Shown piece by piece: positions 13,863 to 21,903 of a stretch of 64,000 nt of DNA (positions within the stretch are counted from its first letter, which is position 1; each line of letters opens with the position of its first letter). The DNA is from Capillimicrobium parvum (GTDB taxonomy: Bacteria; Actinomycetota; Thermoleophilia; Solirubrobacterales; Solirubrobacteraceae). Where the stretch lies: the NCBI RefSeq assembly GCF_021172045.1, contig NZ_CP087164.1, forward strand, positions 4,154,001 to 4,218,000. The letters are read 5' to 3'. The notes below the pieces were generated by a model. The model ran no database searches. It was not told where the DNA came from and saw only the letters and a list, made by a program, of their open reading frames with translations. A program made the position numbers and the translations under genes.

Positions 13863-14216
13863 ATGGCCGACCTGAGCTTCGTCGAGGTGCTGAGCGCCAT
13901 GCAGGGGTCGATCGGCGAGCCGGTCGACATCCTCGTGTGCTCCGGGCAGGGGCGCCCGCGCGGCGCCACCGCGATGCTCACCGGCGCGTTGAGCGCCGGC
14001 CCGGGCGCCCGCGACGTCTTCGGCGACCAGGCGCCCGCCGACGCGGTCGTGTTCGTCGTCGGCGTCGACGGCCACGGCGTCACCGGCTACGTCGTCCTCG
14101 ACCCCGACTCCTTCGAGCGCGCCTTCTGGACGGATGCCGGCGCGCTGACGATCGCCCAGGGCGGCATCGTGTTCGTCGTGCGCATGCCGGAGGTCGCCGG
14201 GCCCGGCGAGGGCTGA
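13863..14216 (+). CDS. Hypothetical protein, paralogue of the divergent neighbour
   Basis: 117 aa, soluble, unrecognised. Shares with the 13510 gene the C-terminal pattern Asp-x-Phe, then DAGAL-hydrophobic-xQG, then hydrophobic-VVRM, and a similar strand order before it. It is slightly longer, with an N-terminal helix (MADLSFVEVLSAMQG). The ATG at 13863 is chosen over upstream in-frame codons because those lie inside the divergent gene and because TAGCCT sits ten bases upstream. A strong hairpin begins at its stop codon. Function unknown. Confidence 0.65.
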   Translation: MADLSFVEVLSAMQGSIGEPVDILVCSGQGRPRGATAMLTGALSAGPGARDVFGDQAPADAVVFVVGVDGHGVTGYVVLDPDSFERAFWTDAGALTIAQGGIVFVVRMPEVAGPGEG

Positions 14217-14236
14217 GCCCTACGTCGCGTAGGGCT
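14216..14236 (+). terminator. Hairpin terminator
   Basis: Perfect 9-bp stem AGCCCTACG / CGTAGGGCT with a 3-base loop starting at the last base of the stop codon. The sequence GAGCCCTMCGTCGCG is directly repeated across it. There is no T tract. Confidence 0.6.
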
Positions 14237-14320
14237 GAGCCCTCCGTCGCGCGGAAGAGCGGCCCGAGCGCGGCGCGGACCGCGGCCGGGGGGTCGATCG
14301 TCCAGTCGACGGCGTTCTCG
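14221..14320 (-). pseudogene. Possible relic of a second GT61 glycosyltransferase
   Basis: In the gap after the GT61 gene, one minus-strand frame reads ENAVDWTIDPPAAV then RAALGPLF. The intact GT61 protein contains AAVEDWSIDPEIVGGALEDLF at the corresponding spot just past its catalytic domain. The match covers about 22 residues and has no start or stop of its own. It may be the remainder of a tandem duplicate, now mostly deleted. The short length keeps confidence low. Confidence 0.35.
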
Positions 14321-14371
14321 CGTGATGCGGTCGAGGGCGGCGGGCTCGAGAGAGGTCGATCAGGCCGGCGC

Positions 14372-16060
14372 TCACGCGGCCTGCACGCGCTCGCGCGCCT
14401 GCGCGATGAAGCTGTGCACGACGCGGTTCAGGCTCGGCGCGGCGTAGCGGCGGGCGGCGCGGCGCACCCCGCGGTCCAGCGGCGCGACGGCGGCGATGCC
14501 GGCCAGCTGCACCGACGCCCTGGCGCGCACGACGTGGCCGGACCCAGCCGCCGTCACATCGATCTGCACGCCCGCGTGCGCGACCGGCGCCTCCACGCCC
14601 AGGCACAGCCGCGAGGGCCGCTCGACCTCCTCCACGACGACCGTCGCCTCGGGACGCCCGATCAACGGGGCGAGCCCGAGGACCCAGGCGACGCTCGTCT
14701 CGAGATGGGCCCGCGCGCCCGGCTGAACGCCGGCGTCGGGCTCCCAGGCCGTCTCCTGCAGCCGCGGCTCCGCGCGCGTGAACGCCCGCAGGTCGTCGAG
14801 CAGGGCGAACAGCGCCTCCGGCGGGACGTCCGTCGGCACCGCGACCTCGACCTCGATCGGCGAGGCCGCCGCCCGCGCCTCGCGCCCGCGGCGCAGGCGC
14901 TCCAGCGCGCGGCCGCGCCAGCGGCGCGATCCGCCGCGGTCGTCCTCGGCGGGGACGACCGCCGCGCCCCGCCGCTCGCCGCCGAACAGATCCTCGAGCG
15001 CCCCGCCGACGATCTCCGGGTCGATGCTCCAGTCCTCGACGGCGGCCGCCTTCGGCACCGTCGCCAGCGAGCGTCCGTACAGGTGCAGCGGCCCGTGCTC
15101 GACGCCGAGCAGCGTCTCGAGCGGCGTGTCGTACAGGTCGGGCGCGAGGACGATCCGTCGCACGCCGAGCGGGGCGAACGCGGTGCCCACGCCCGCGCCG
15201 ACCGGCGCGGCGATCCACTCGGCCGCGCCGACGCGCCGCACCAGCTCCGCGCCGTGCAGCTCGCGGTCGGCGACGACGTCGAAGTCGTGACCGCGGAAGA
15301 GCTCCTCGACCTCGGGCTCGTTGAGCAGCACGCGCTCCTCGGCCGCCGCGCGCGACAGGTAGACGCGCCGGGGGGCGTCCGGTGGCGGCGGATAGGCGTC
15401 GCGCAGGCGCCCCATGACGTCCCAGAAGCGCGGCGACAGCCGTCGCGGCAGCACGACCGCGGGCGTGGCGAGCAGCAGCTCCTCGCACAGCACCGGCGCG
15501 CTCGTCAGCTCGACGATCCGCTCGGGGGCGATGCCGAACGGCGCGAGCAGGTCGTCGAGGCCCGGCATCGGGTTGACCGCGACGTGCATCTGCGACATGT
15601 CGAGCTCGGCCGCCGGCCACAGCTGGCTCAGCCCCTCCAGCAGCAGGAAGGGCTGGCGCGTCGTGCGCACGGCGAGGCAGAACGTCTGCCCGGGGAGGCG
15701 CACGAGCCGGTCGCTGTCGAGCTGGCGGTCGAGCGCGAGGGGGTGCAGCCGCTCGCGCGTGCGGGCGTCGAGCTGGTCCCCGGAGCGCACCGGCTCGCGC
15801 AGCGCGTCGTAGAGCAGCCGGTCGTTGGCGGTGTTGACGATCAGGCGCCCGGGCAGCACGAGCGCGTTGCGCACCTTGACGAGCCGCAGGCGCGTCGCCG
15901 CCCGGTCGGTGCGCAGCTCGAGCCGCGACTCGCCGCCCAGAACGCGGCCCGCGGGCGGGGCGAGCGACGGCTCCGGATCGGCCTCGAACCAGCGGTTCCC
16001 GGGGCCGGTCACCTCGGCGACGGAGCCGACCTGCAGATAGTCGTCGTAGGCGTCGATCAT
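14372..16060 (-). CDS. GT61-family glycosyltransferase fused to a START-like (SRPBCC) domain
   Basis: 562 aa. Residues about 1-360 match the GT61/DUF563 layout: RVYLSRAAAEERVLLNEPEV followed by a short GHDFDVV and the AEWIAAPVGAGVGTAFAPLG stretch that marks the donor-binding fold. Residues about 400-562 form a separate SRPBCC/START-type domain (IEVEVAVPTDVPPEALFALLDDL start, long C-terminal helix with FIAQARERV). GT61 enzymes add xylose, GlcNAc or similar sugars to cell-surface glycans. I know of no common fusion of these two domains; the second could bind a lipid carrier. No signal peptide. TAGGGT lies nine bases before the ATG. It is divergent from the sulfotransferase gene. Confidence 0.75.
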   Translation of the reverse strand: MIDAYDDYLQVGSVAEVTGPGNRWFEADPEPSLAPPAGRVLGGESRLELRTDRAATRLRLVKVRNALVLPGRLIVNTANDRLLYDALREPVRSGDQLDARTRERLHPLALDRQLDSDRLVRLPGQTFCLAVRTTRQPFLLLEGLSQLWPAAELDMSQMHVAVNPMPGLDDLLAPFGIAPERIVELTSAPVLCEELLLATPAVVLPRRLSPRFWDVMGRLRDAYPPPPDAPRRVYLSRAAAEERVLLNEPEVEELFRGHDFDVVADRELHGAELVRRVGAAEWIAAPVGAGVGTAFAPLGVRRIVLAPDLYDTPLETLLGVEHGPLHLYGRSLATVPKAAAVEDWSIDPEIVGGALEDLFGGERRGAAVVPAEDDRGGSRRWRGRALERLRRGREARAAASPIEVEVAVPTDVPPEALFALLDDLRAFTRAEPRLQETAWEPDAGVQPGARAHLETSVAWVLGLAPLIGRPEATVVVEEVERPSRLCLGVEAPVAHAGVQIDVTAAGSGHVVRARASVQLAGIAAVAPLDRGVRRAARRYAAPSLNRVVHSFIAQARERVQAA

Positions 16061-16069
16061 CGGTCCGCG

Positions 16070-16075
16070 ACCCTA
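16070..16075 (-). promoter_or_regulatory. -10 element, leaderless start of the GT61 gene
   Basis: TAGGGT on the minus strand, nine bases before the ATG at 16060. Confidence 0.4.
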
Positions 16076-16164
16076 TCGGCCAGTCCTCGGGGCCGTGGTA
16101 CGGTCCGCCGTCCTCGCGGACCAGGACGCGGTTCGCGATCGGACAACGGCAAGGGACGTACGGA

Positions 16165-16896
16165 GTGCTCGCCTCCTACTCGCGCAACTTCATCTTCCTC
16201 AAGACGCTCAAGACGGCCAGCACGTCGCTCGAGCTCGTGTTCTCGCAGCTCTGCGGGCCGCGGGACATCATCAGCCCGATCGGCGCGCGGTGGGAGCTCG
16301 AGCGCGCCAAGCTCGGCGTCATGCCCCGGAACTTCTCGCGCAGCCGCGAGCTGGAGAAGGAGTACCGGCGTGCGCTGCGCAAGGGCAAGAAGGGCGCGCT
16401 GCGCCGGGTGTCGAAGGCGAACCGCGACCAGCACGGATGCACGGGCCACATGCACGCCGCGAACGTGCGTAACTGGGTCGACGCGGAGTTCTGGGAGGGC
16501 GCGGTGAAGATCACGTCCGAGCGCCACCCCTACGAGAAGGCGCTGTCGCTGGCGCGCTTCAGCTTCTCGGGAGACGCGGACCAGGACCCGCAGGCCTGGG
16601 AGGAGCACGTCAACGAGACGGTCCGCAAGGGCCGCATCCGCGGCTTCCCCGTCTACTCGATCGAGGGTCAGGCGGTGGTGCAGCCCGAGAACGTCATCCG
16701 CTACGAGAACCTCGCGGAGGACACCCAGCGCATCGTCACCCAGCTCGGCGGCGCCGACGGGATCGAGCTCCCGCAGACGCGGACCACCCAGGCGGAGGAC
16801 CGCCTGCCCGCCGCGGAGGTCCTGACGCCGTGGCAGCGGCGCCGGGTGCGCCGCCGCTGCGCCGACGAGTTCGAGTTCCTCGGCTGGGAGGACTAG
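16165..16896 (+). CDS. Sulfotransferase family 2-like protein
   Basis: 243 aa. The N-terminal FLKTLKTASTSLE at about 11-23 matches the PAPS 5'-phosphosulfate loop of the Golgi-type sulfotransferase fold (K-x-x-KTASTS), and TSERHPYEKALSLARF at about 117-132 matches the 3'-phosphate-binding region. The middle is Lys/Arg-rich. The reaction would be sulfate transfer from PAPS to a sugar hydroxyl. The GTG start has AAGGGA eight bases upstream. The divergent GT61 gene 104 bases away suggests a joint role in a sulfated surface glycan. Confidence 0.75.
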   Translation: MLASYSRNFIFLKTLKTASTSLELVFSQLCGPRDIISPIGARWELERAKLGVMPRNFSRSRELEKEYRRALRKGKKGALRRVSKANRDQHGCTGHMHAANVRNWVDAEFWEGAVKITSERHPYEKALSLARFSFSGDADQDPQAWEEHVNETVRKGRIRGFPVYSIEGQAVVQPENVIRYENLAEDTQRIVTQLGGADGIELPQTRTTQAEDRLPAAEVLTPWQRRRVRRRCADEFEFLGWED

Positions 16897-16914
16897 GAGC
16901 CTCTTGAACTTTCC

Positions 16915-16944
16915 CCGCCGCGCGAGAGAACGCGTCCGCGGCGG
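16915..16944 (+). terminator. Candidate hairpin terminator
   Basis: 8-bp stem CCGCCGCG / CGCGGCGG with a 14-base loop, 19 bases past the sulfotransferase stop and before the convergent gene end at 16975. It could serve both strands; no T tract. Confidence 0.4.
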
Positions 16945-16974
16945 CGGCTGGACGGCCGCGACGGGGCGGGACGG

Positions 16975-17253
16975 TCAGGGCTGCCGCCCGACCCAGTCCA
17001 GGATGGCCTTCGAGTGCGTGAGCACCGTGCCGTCGGCGAGCTTGAGCGCCGGCAGCTTCGTGTCGCCGGTCGCCGCACGCAGCTCCTCGCGGGACCCCTT
17101 GCGCAGGAACGGGATCGGGTGGCCGGCGGCGGCGATCACCTTCTCGTAGGCGATGCTCTTGCCGCGCAGCGCCTCCTGGACGCGGCGGCACGGATGAAAG
17201 CGAGGACCGGCCTCGTCGCCGTGGCAGACGAACAGCGTGGGGGTGTCGGGCAT
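16975..17253 (-). CDS. Glutaredoxin/GST N-terminal-like thioredoxin-fold protein
   Basis: 92 aa, one thioredoxin-fold domain. It starts TPTLFVCHGDEAG, has HPCRRVQEAL near 20-29 where glutaredoxins and GSTs place the active site, and the cis-proline region TKLPALKLADG followed by LTHSKAILDWVG, the glutathione-contact pattern of GST N-domains. Only one cysteine lies at the active site, so a monothiol or non-catalytic role is more likely than disulphide exchange. GGAGG precedes the ATG at 17253. The all-alpha GST C-terminal domain is absent. Confidence 0.75.
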   Translation of the reverse strand: MPDTPTLFVCHGDEAGPRFHPCRRVQEALRGKSIAYEKVIAAAGHPIPFLRKGSREELRAATGDTKLPALKLADGTVLTHSKAILDWVGRQP

Positions 17254-17376
17254 GGTGGGCCTCCGGGCGGGCGTTTCGGGGCGCGGATCGCCGCCGTCAC
17301 AGGTGGAGACCGCGCGGGCGCGCCGGACTCATCGGTGCGCGGTCGCCACCGGCAGCCCTCGCAGTGAGGACCGTGG

Positions 17377-18891
17377 TCAGGGCGAGACGCCGTAGGTCAG
17401 GCTCGAGGCGTTCGTCAGCCCGGCGCCGTTCGTCGCCCTGGCCACGATCGAGTGCGTCCCGATCGACGTGCTGTAGCCGGCGATCGCGCAGGAGGCGCCC
17501 GACGTCCTGTCGCTCGAGGTGCAGGCGACCGCCGACGCCGGCGGCACCGTGGCCCGCGTGTACGTCTTGGGGGCGATGCCCTTGAACTGCGGCGTGGTCG
17601 GCGGCGACGCGTCGCGCTTGATGGTCACGACGCGGTCGGTCGTGCCTCCGGCGCTGCGGACCAGGCAGCGGAAGGACGTCCCGGCCGTGTCGGCGGTCAC
17701 CCGCCCCGGGGCGCAGCCGCGCCGGGTGACGATGTTCGACCGCGTGTCGTTGATCTTCCAGTCGAGCTCGACGACCGGCGCGGTGAACCAGCCGTTGCGC
17801 CCGTCGGGCCTGTCCGGCGTGAGGAGCGGCCGCACGACCGGCGGGGTCTCGTCGGGCTTGACGACGAAGACGAGCTGGCTCGTCGAGGTCGCACCGGCGC
17901 CGTTGACCGCGGTGGCCGTGACGGTGTGCGTGCCGACCGCGCGGCCGTAGCCGGTGATCGTGCAGGTGGCGCCGGAGGTCGAGTCCACGCTGGTGCAGCG
18001 GATCTGTTCCCTGGGCGGCAGCGGCGCGTTCGGGTAGTACACGCCCGGCGCGATGCCGACGATGGCCGGCACGGATGGCGGCGTGCCGTCGTGCTTGAGC
18101 GTGAACGTCTTCGTGGTCGTGCCGCCACGGCTGGTCGCACGGCAGGCGACCGTCGCCTGCGGCGCGTCCTGGCTGATCGTCGTCGTGTCGCACCCCTGCC
18201 GCGACGTGACCGCGGACTCTGCGTCCTGCACCGTCCACGAGACGGTCGGCGCGGCGCGGTACCAGCCGTCCTGGCCGTCGGGCGCGGGCGGTGACACGAC
18301 GGGGGTGACGACCGGCGGCGTGCCGTCGCCGCCCACCACCGTGTAGGGCACGGTCGTGGTGGTCGTCAGACCGGCGCGGTTCTTCGCGAAGCCGCTCAGG
18401 ACGTGGTCGCCCGGCTCGGCCGAGTAGCCGGACAGCACGCAGCCCTCGAGGATCCCGGACACGCGATCGGCGGCGACGCACCCGACGTCGTCGAGCGCCG
18501 GCAGCGTGGAGGTCGTGTACGTGCGCGGCTTGAGGTTGCGGATCTGGACGCTGGGCGGCTTCTGGTCGAGGCCGACGTGCGTCAACGCCTCGGTCCTGCC
18601 GCCGGCGCTCGTGGCCACGCACCAGAAGTCGACGTTGCCGTCCTCGAAGACCCATTCATCCTCGCAACCCACGACGACGTCCGGCGTCGACTCCGGGTCG
18701 GTCACCGACCACGTCACGTGCACCGGCGTGATCCACCAGTGGTTGAGCCCGTCGGGGAACGGCGGGTCCTTGATCGCCTTGACGACCGGCGGTGTGGTGT
18801 CCGCGGCGTCGGCCGCGGCCTCTGTACCCGCGAACACCGGCGCGCTCAGCGCCATCGCGGACAGCACGACGATCCGTGTCGCACGTCTCAT
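17377..18891 (-). CDS. Secreted protein of tandem PDG/Ig-like beta repeats
   Basis: 504 aa. Signal peptide at 1-32. The mature chain is three copies of a unit of about 155 residues, each beginning with TPPVV, then PDGxNGWY or a variant, then SWTVxDxES, a cysteine pair, and ending with a second beta subdomain containing PP-x-P then GIAPxxY and CTxxDxxSGxxC. There are roughly a dozen paired cysteines, fitting an extracellular disulphide-rich protein. No catalytic motif; likely surface or adhesive. TAGGCT lies eight bases before the ATG. It sits alone between a thioredoxin-fold gene and tRNA-Arg. Confidence 0.75.
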   Translation of the reverse strand: MRRATRIVVLSAMALSAPVFAGTEAAADAADTTPPVVKAIKDPPFPDGLNHWWITPVHVTWSVTDPESTPDVVVGCEDEWVFEDGNVDFWCVATSAGGRTEALTHVGLDQKPPSVQIRNLKPRTYTTSTLPALDDVGCVAADRVSGILEGCVLSGYSAEPGDHVLSGFAKNRAGLTTTTTVPYTVVGGDGTPPVVTPVVSPPAPDGQDGWYRAAPTVSWTVQDAESAVTSRQGCDTTTISQDAPQATVACRATSRGGTTTKTFTLKHDGTPPSVPAIVGIAPGVYYPNAPLPPREQIRCTSVDSTSGATCTITGYGRAVGTHTVTATAVNGAGATSTSQLVFVVKPDETPPVVRPLLTPDRPDGRNGWFTAPVVELDWKINDTRSNIVTRRGCAPGRVTADTAGTSFRCLVRSAGGTTDRVVTIKRDASPPTTPQFKGIAPKTYTRATVPPASAVACTSSDRTSGASCAIAGYSTSIGTHSIVARATNGAGLTNASSLTYGVSP

Positions 18892-18899
18892 GTGCGGCG

Positions 18900-18905
18900 A
18901 GCCTA
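18900..18905 (-). promoter_or_regulatory. -10 element, leaderless start of the secreted repeat protein
   Basis: TAGGCT on the minus strand, eight bases before the ATG at 18891. Confidence 0.4.
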
Positions 18906-18950
18906 ACCGATCGGACGGCGCCGCCCTGCTGGGGGTCCCTCGGTCGGCGA

Positions 18951-19024
18951 TGCCCCGGGCAGGACTCGAACCTGCGACCCGCGGCTTAGAAGGCCGCCGC
19001 TCTATCCAGCTGAGCTACCGGGGC
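18951..19024 (-). tRNA. tRNA-Arg (TCT)
   Basis: Acceptor GCCCCGG / CCGGGGC with A73, D arm AGCTCAGCTGGATAGAGC, anticodon loop CTTCTAA with anticodon TCT, T loop GTTCGAGTC. A TAGGCT element lies ten bases upstream of the 5' end. It reads rare AGA codons. Confidence 0.95.
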
Positions 19025-19055
19025 GTGCTCGCCAAGCCTAGATGGGCGCGGCGGG

Positions 19056-19163
19056 CTACTCGACGTCGTCGCGCGTCGCGCGACGGCGGCGGACGAAGCC
19101 GACGAAGAAGCCGGCCATGATGCCGAGCAGCGAGCCGATGATGACGCCGACCAGGATCGACAC
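19056..19163 (-). CDS. Small single-pass membrane protein, 35 aa
   Basis: GTG-started open frame encoding MSILVGVIIGSLLGIMAGFF followed by VGFVRRRRATRDDVE. One hydrophobic helix of about 23 residues, then RRRR and an acidic end, which predicts a periplasmic or extracellular N-terminus and a cytoplasmic tail. Glycine spacing (GxxxG-like) would favour helix packing. No family recognised. It sits alone between tRNA-Arg and tRNA-Pro; it shares the tRNA-Arg direction. The clean transmembrane-plus-charge pattern is the main support, together with the ordinary codon composition. Confidence 0.55.
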   Translation of the reverse strand: MSILVGVIIGSLLGIMAGFFVGFVRRRRATRDDVE

Positions 19164-19194
19164 GGTCTGAGCGTACCCCTATCGTCCGGAGCAT

Positions 19195-19268
19195 CGGGGC
19201 GTGGCTCAGCCTGGTAGAGCGCCGCGTTTGGGACGCGGAGGTCGCCGGTTCGAATCCGGCCGCCCCGA
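19195..19268 (+). tRNA. tRNA-Pro (TGG)
   Basis: Acceptor CGGGGCG / CGCCCCG with the C1-G72 pair typical of bacterial proline tRNA and A73; anticodon loop TTTGGGA with anticodon TGG; T loop GTTCGAATC. TATCGT lies nine bases upstream. Confidence 0.95.
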
Positions 19269-19290
19269 CTGACTGACTGACTGACTGACT
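19267..19290 (+). repeat. (GACT)6 microsatellite
   Basis: Six perfect tandem copies of GACT that begin in the last two bases of tRNA-Pro and run into its 3' flank. The reading frame of the flank is not coding, so copy-number change would alter only the tRNA trailer. Confidence 0.9.
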
Positions 19291-19374
19291 ACTGACCTAC
19301 CTCCGGCTCCGCGCCGACGATCGCGCGCGACCGGGCCATGGACGGATGTTGCCCATGCGGCCCCGGGCGACGGG

Positions 19375-19380
19375 TAGCGT
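19375..19380 (+). promoter_or_regulatory. -10 element, leaderless start of the broken secreted-protein gene
   Basis: TAGCGT followed by seven bases and the ATG at 19388; decides the start of the gene below. Confidence 0.45.
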
Positions 19381-19387
19381 CGCGCAC

Positions 19388-20075
19388 ATGCGCAAGGGCA
19401 TCCTCGCGGCCGCGGCCGGCTGTCTGCTCGCGGCGCTGGTCCCGGCGGGCGCGGACGCGCGCTGGTTCGGCAGCACGCTGCGCGCCCCCGCGAACGCGCC
19501 CTACGGGTGCGAGTCAGCGCTCACCCTCGGGCCGATGGGCGGCGTGCAGGTCGCGCCGACGAACCAGACGTCGTGCACGTACCGGCACGGCGGCTACCTG
19601 GGCAGCGACCGGCTCGGCTCGATCGTGCCGGACAACGGGCGCATCAGGCGCATCCGCGTCGTGTCCGGGCCGAACCCGGCGCCCCTGCGCCTGACCATCC
19701 TCACCGGCTCCGCGCGGATCGACACGACGTCCGGCACCGACATCCCGGGCACGTACACGTGCTGCACCGCGCGCTATCTCGGCCCGGCGTTTCGCCCGCG
19801 GCCACCCGTCGAGTGAACGTGCCCGTGTTGACACGCGCTCCGACCGGGTCGACAACCGCACCCACGCGACCGACGTCGTCGCGGTGAGCGCGTTCGGCCC
19901 CGGGACGCTGCCCCTGAGCGTCGGCAACGACGTCGGCGGTCAGAACCCGGGCGAGCCGATCGCCATCGGCTACTGGTCGGCCACGGGACGCGGCGAGCCG
20001 CGCGTCGACGGGTACGCGATGACGGGCATCGACGTGCTGCTGGCCTGGGACTTCCGGCCCGCTCGTGGCCGGTAG
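19388..20075 (+). pseudogene. Secreted protein gene with two one-base deletions
   Basis: The first frame gives a signal peptide (MRKGILAAAAGCLLAAL to about residue 24) and a cysteine-bearing beta-rich region up to TARYLGPAF, then stops at 19816. The next frame gives PAATRRVNVPV, and the third gives DTRSDRVDNRTHATDVVAVS followed by AFGPGTLPLSVG and stops at 20075. Adding one C near 19800 and one G near 19828 (GTGTTGAC to GTGGTTGAC) restores a continuous protein of about 228 residues. Both changes lie in short homopolymers. Layout resembles the secreted protein at 51934. Function unknown. Confidence 0.65.
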
Positions 20076-20637
20076 GGGCCGCCACCTCGCCCGCGCGTCC
20101 CTGGCCGCCGCCGCTGCGGCGGCCATGTCGCTCGCGCTCGCGTCCGGTCCGGCCTCCGCCCAATCGCCGTGCCGGGGGGCCGACGACATCCCGACCGCCG
20201 GCACCCTGCGCGCCGCCCGCGCGGCCACGTTGTGCCTGCTCAACCAGCAGCGCGCCCAGCACGGGCTGCGTCCGCTGCGCGCCAACCGCCGGCTGCGGAT
20301 CTCGGCGACCCGCCACTCGAAGGACATGGTGGCGCGGCACTACTTCGACCACGTCTCCCAGGACGGCTCGACGTTCGACCAGCGCATCCGGCGCTCCGGC
20401 TACATCCCCCGCCGTGGCGGCTGGCAGATCGGCGAGAACATCGCGTGGGGGGCGGGCGAACTCGCCTCGCCGTCCCACACGGTCGAGGCGTGGATGGGCT
20501 CGCCCGGCCACCGGCGCAACATCCTCACCCGCGGCTTCCGCGACATCGGCATCGGCATCGCCCCCGGCGCACCCGAGGACCTGCCGTCCGACATCGCCGG
20601 CGCGACCTACACGACCGACTTCGGGTCCCGTCATTAG
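20065..20637 (+). CDS. Secreted CAP-domain (SCP/PR-1/YkwD-like) protein
   Basis: 190 aa. Signal peptide at 1-32 (long Ala run, ending PASAQS). The CAP domain follows: [55 protein letters not shown] and a final YTTDFGSRH. The histidine and glutamate positions of the CAP cavity (RHSKDM, HYFDH, GEN, GHR) are present. Bacterial YkwD-like proteins of this type are extracellular, with roles in sporulation or wall contexts, but the activity is undefined. The GTG at 20065 overlaps the end of the broken gene upstream. Confidence 0.85.
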   Translation: MAGRGRHLARASLAAAAAAAMSLALASGPASAQSPCRGADDIPTAGTLRAARAATLCLLNQQRAQHGLRPLRANRRLRISATRHSKDMVARHYFDHVSQDGSTFDQRIRRSGYIPRRGGWQIGENIAWGAGELASPSHTVEAWMGSPGHRRNILTRGFRDIGIGIAPGAPEDLPSDIAGATYTTDFGSRH

Positions 20638-20640
20638 TCT
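20635..20640 (+). promoter_or_regulatory. -10 element, leaderless start of the DUF1015 gene
   Basis: TAGTCT followed by six bases and the ATG at 20647; its TAG is also the stop codon of the CAP gene. Confidence 0.45.
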
Positions 20641-20646
20641 CGGCGC

Positions 20647-21903
20647 ATGGCCGAGATCCAGCCGCTGCGCGCGCTGCGCTACGAGCCGTCCGTCGCCGGG
20701 CCGCTTCAGGACCTGATCGCTCCGCCGTACGACGTCATCGACGACGAGCAGCGCGCCGAGCTGCTCGCGCGCTCCCCCCACAACGTCGTCGCCGTCGATC
20801 TCCCCCAGGGCGACGACCCGTACGCGCAGGCCGCGGCGACCTTCGAGCGCTGGCGCGAGGAGGGCGCGGTCGTGGAGGACGAGGGCCCCGCGCTGTGGGC
20901 CCTGCGCCAGGACTACACCGGGCCCGACGGCCGCGCGCTGACCCGCCAGGGCTTCCTCTGCCGCGTCCGCGTCACCGACTACGGGCCCGGCCTGATCCGC
21001 CCGCACGAGCGCACGCACCCGGGCCCGAAGGAGGACCGCCTCCGGCTCACCCGCGCGACGAAGGCCAACCTCTCGCCGATCTTCAGCCTGTACTCCGACC
21101 CCGAGCAGGCCGCGTGGCGCGCACTCGAGCCGCACACCGCGGCCGCACCCTGGGGCGAGGCGACCGATGACGAGGGCACCGTCAACCGCCTCTGGCGGGT
21201 CGGCGACGAGGCGGCGATCGCGGCGGTCGCGCAGGCGCTGGAGGGCGTCGAGCTGCTCATCGCCGACGGCCACCATCGCTACGAGACCGCGCGCGCGTAC
21301 GCGCAGGAGATCGGCGGCGAGGGTCCGCACCGCTACGTGCTCATGTGCCTCGTCGCGCTGCAGGACCCGGGCCTCACCGTCTTCCCCACCCATCGCCTCG
21401 TCGCCGAGACGACGCCCGCCCAGCAGGAGGCGCTCGCCGCCACGCTGCGCGAGCACTTCACGATCGACCGCCGCGACGATCTCGACCCCGGGGTATCCGG
21501 CTCACCCACCCAGCCGCTCGCCCTCGGCTACATCGACGCCCACTTCAAGCAGCCGTTCCGCCTGACCCTGAACGACCAGGCCACCGCCGACGCCGCCCTC
21601 GCCGGCTTCCCCGAGCCCTACCGGCACCTCGACGCCGCCGTGCTCGAGGCGCTGCTGCTCAAGGGCCCGCTCGAGCTGACCGACGACGACATCTCCCACC
21701 TGCACCGCTTCGGCTACGCGCGCACCGCCGAGCAGGCACGCGAGCTGGTCGAGAGCGGGGTCTTCGACCTCGCCTTCATCCTGCGCCCGCCGCCCGTCGA
21801 GCAGGTCCGCGCGGTGGCCGAGGCGGGCGTCTCCATGCCGCCCAAGAGCACCTACTTCTTCCCGAAGCTCCCGACCGGGCTGGTCTTCAACCCGCTGGCG
21901 TAG
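20647..21903 (+). CDS. DUF1015 family protein (SerK-like fold)
   Basis: 418 aa, the usual family length. Recognised by PLRALRYEPSVAG, IAPPYDVIDDEQR at 25-37, the VDLPQGDDPY turn near 55, RHERTHPGPKEDRL near 118, and the IADGHHRYETARAY motif near 205. ParB/Srx-like folds of this group include ADP-dependent serine kinases and SbnI, but many members have no known activity, so I do not assign a reaction. Soluble. Commonly found next to serine or NAD metabolism genes; here it stands between a secreted protein and OsmC. Confidence 0.85.
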   Translation: MAEIQPLRALRYEPSVAGPLQDLIAPPYDVIDDEQRAELLARSPHNVVAVDLPQGDDPYAQAAATFERWREEGAVVEDEGPALWALRQDYTGPDGRALTRQGFLCRVRVTDYGPGLIRPHERTHPGPKEDRLRLTRATKANLSPIFSLYSDPEQAAWRALEPHTAAAPWGEATDDEGTVNRLWRVGDEAAIAAVAQALEGVELLIADGHHRYETARAYAQEIGGEGPHRYVLMCLVALQDPGLTVFPTHRLVAETTPAQQEALAATLREHFTIDRRDDLDPGVSGSPTQPLALGYIDAHFKQPFRLTLNDQATADAALAGFPEPYRHLDAAVLEALLLKGPLELTDDDISHLHRFGYARTAEQARELVESGVFDLAFILRPPPVEQVRAVAEAGVSMPPKSTYFFPKLPTGLVFNPLA

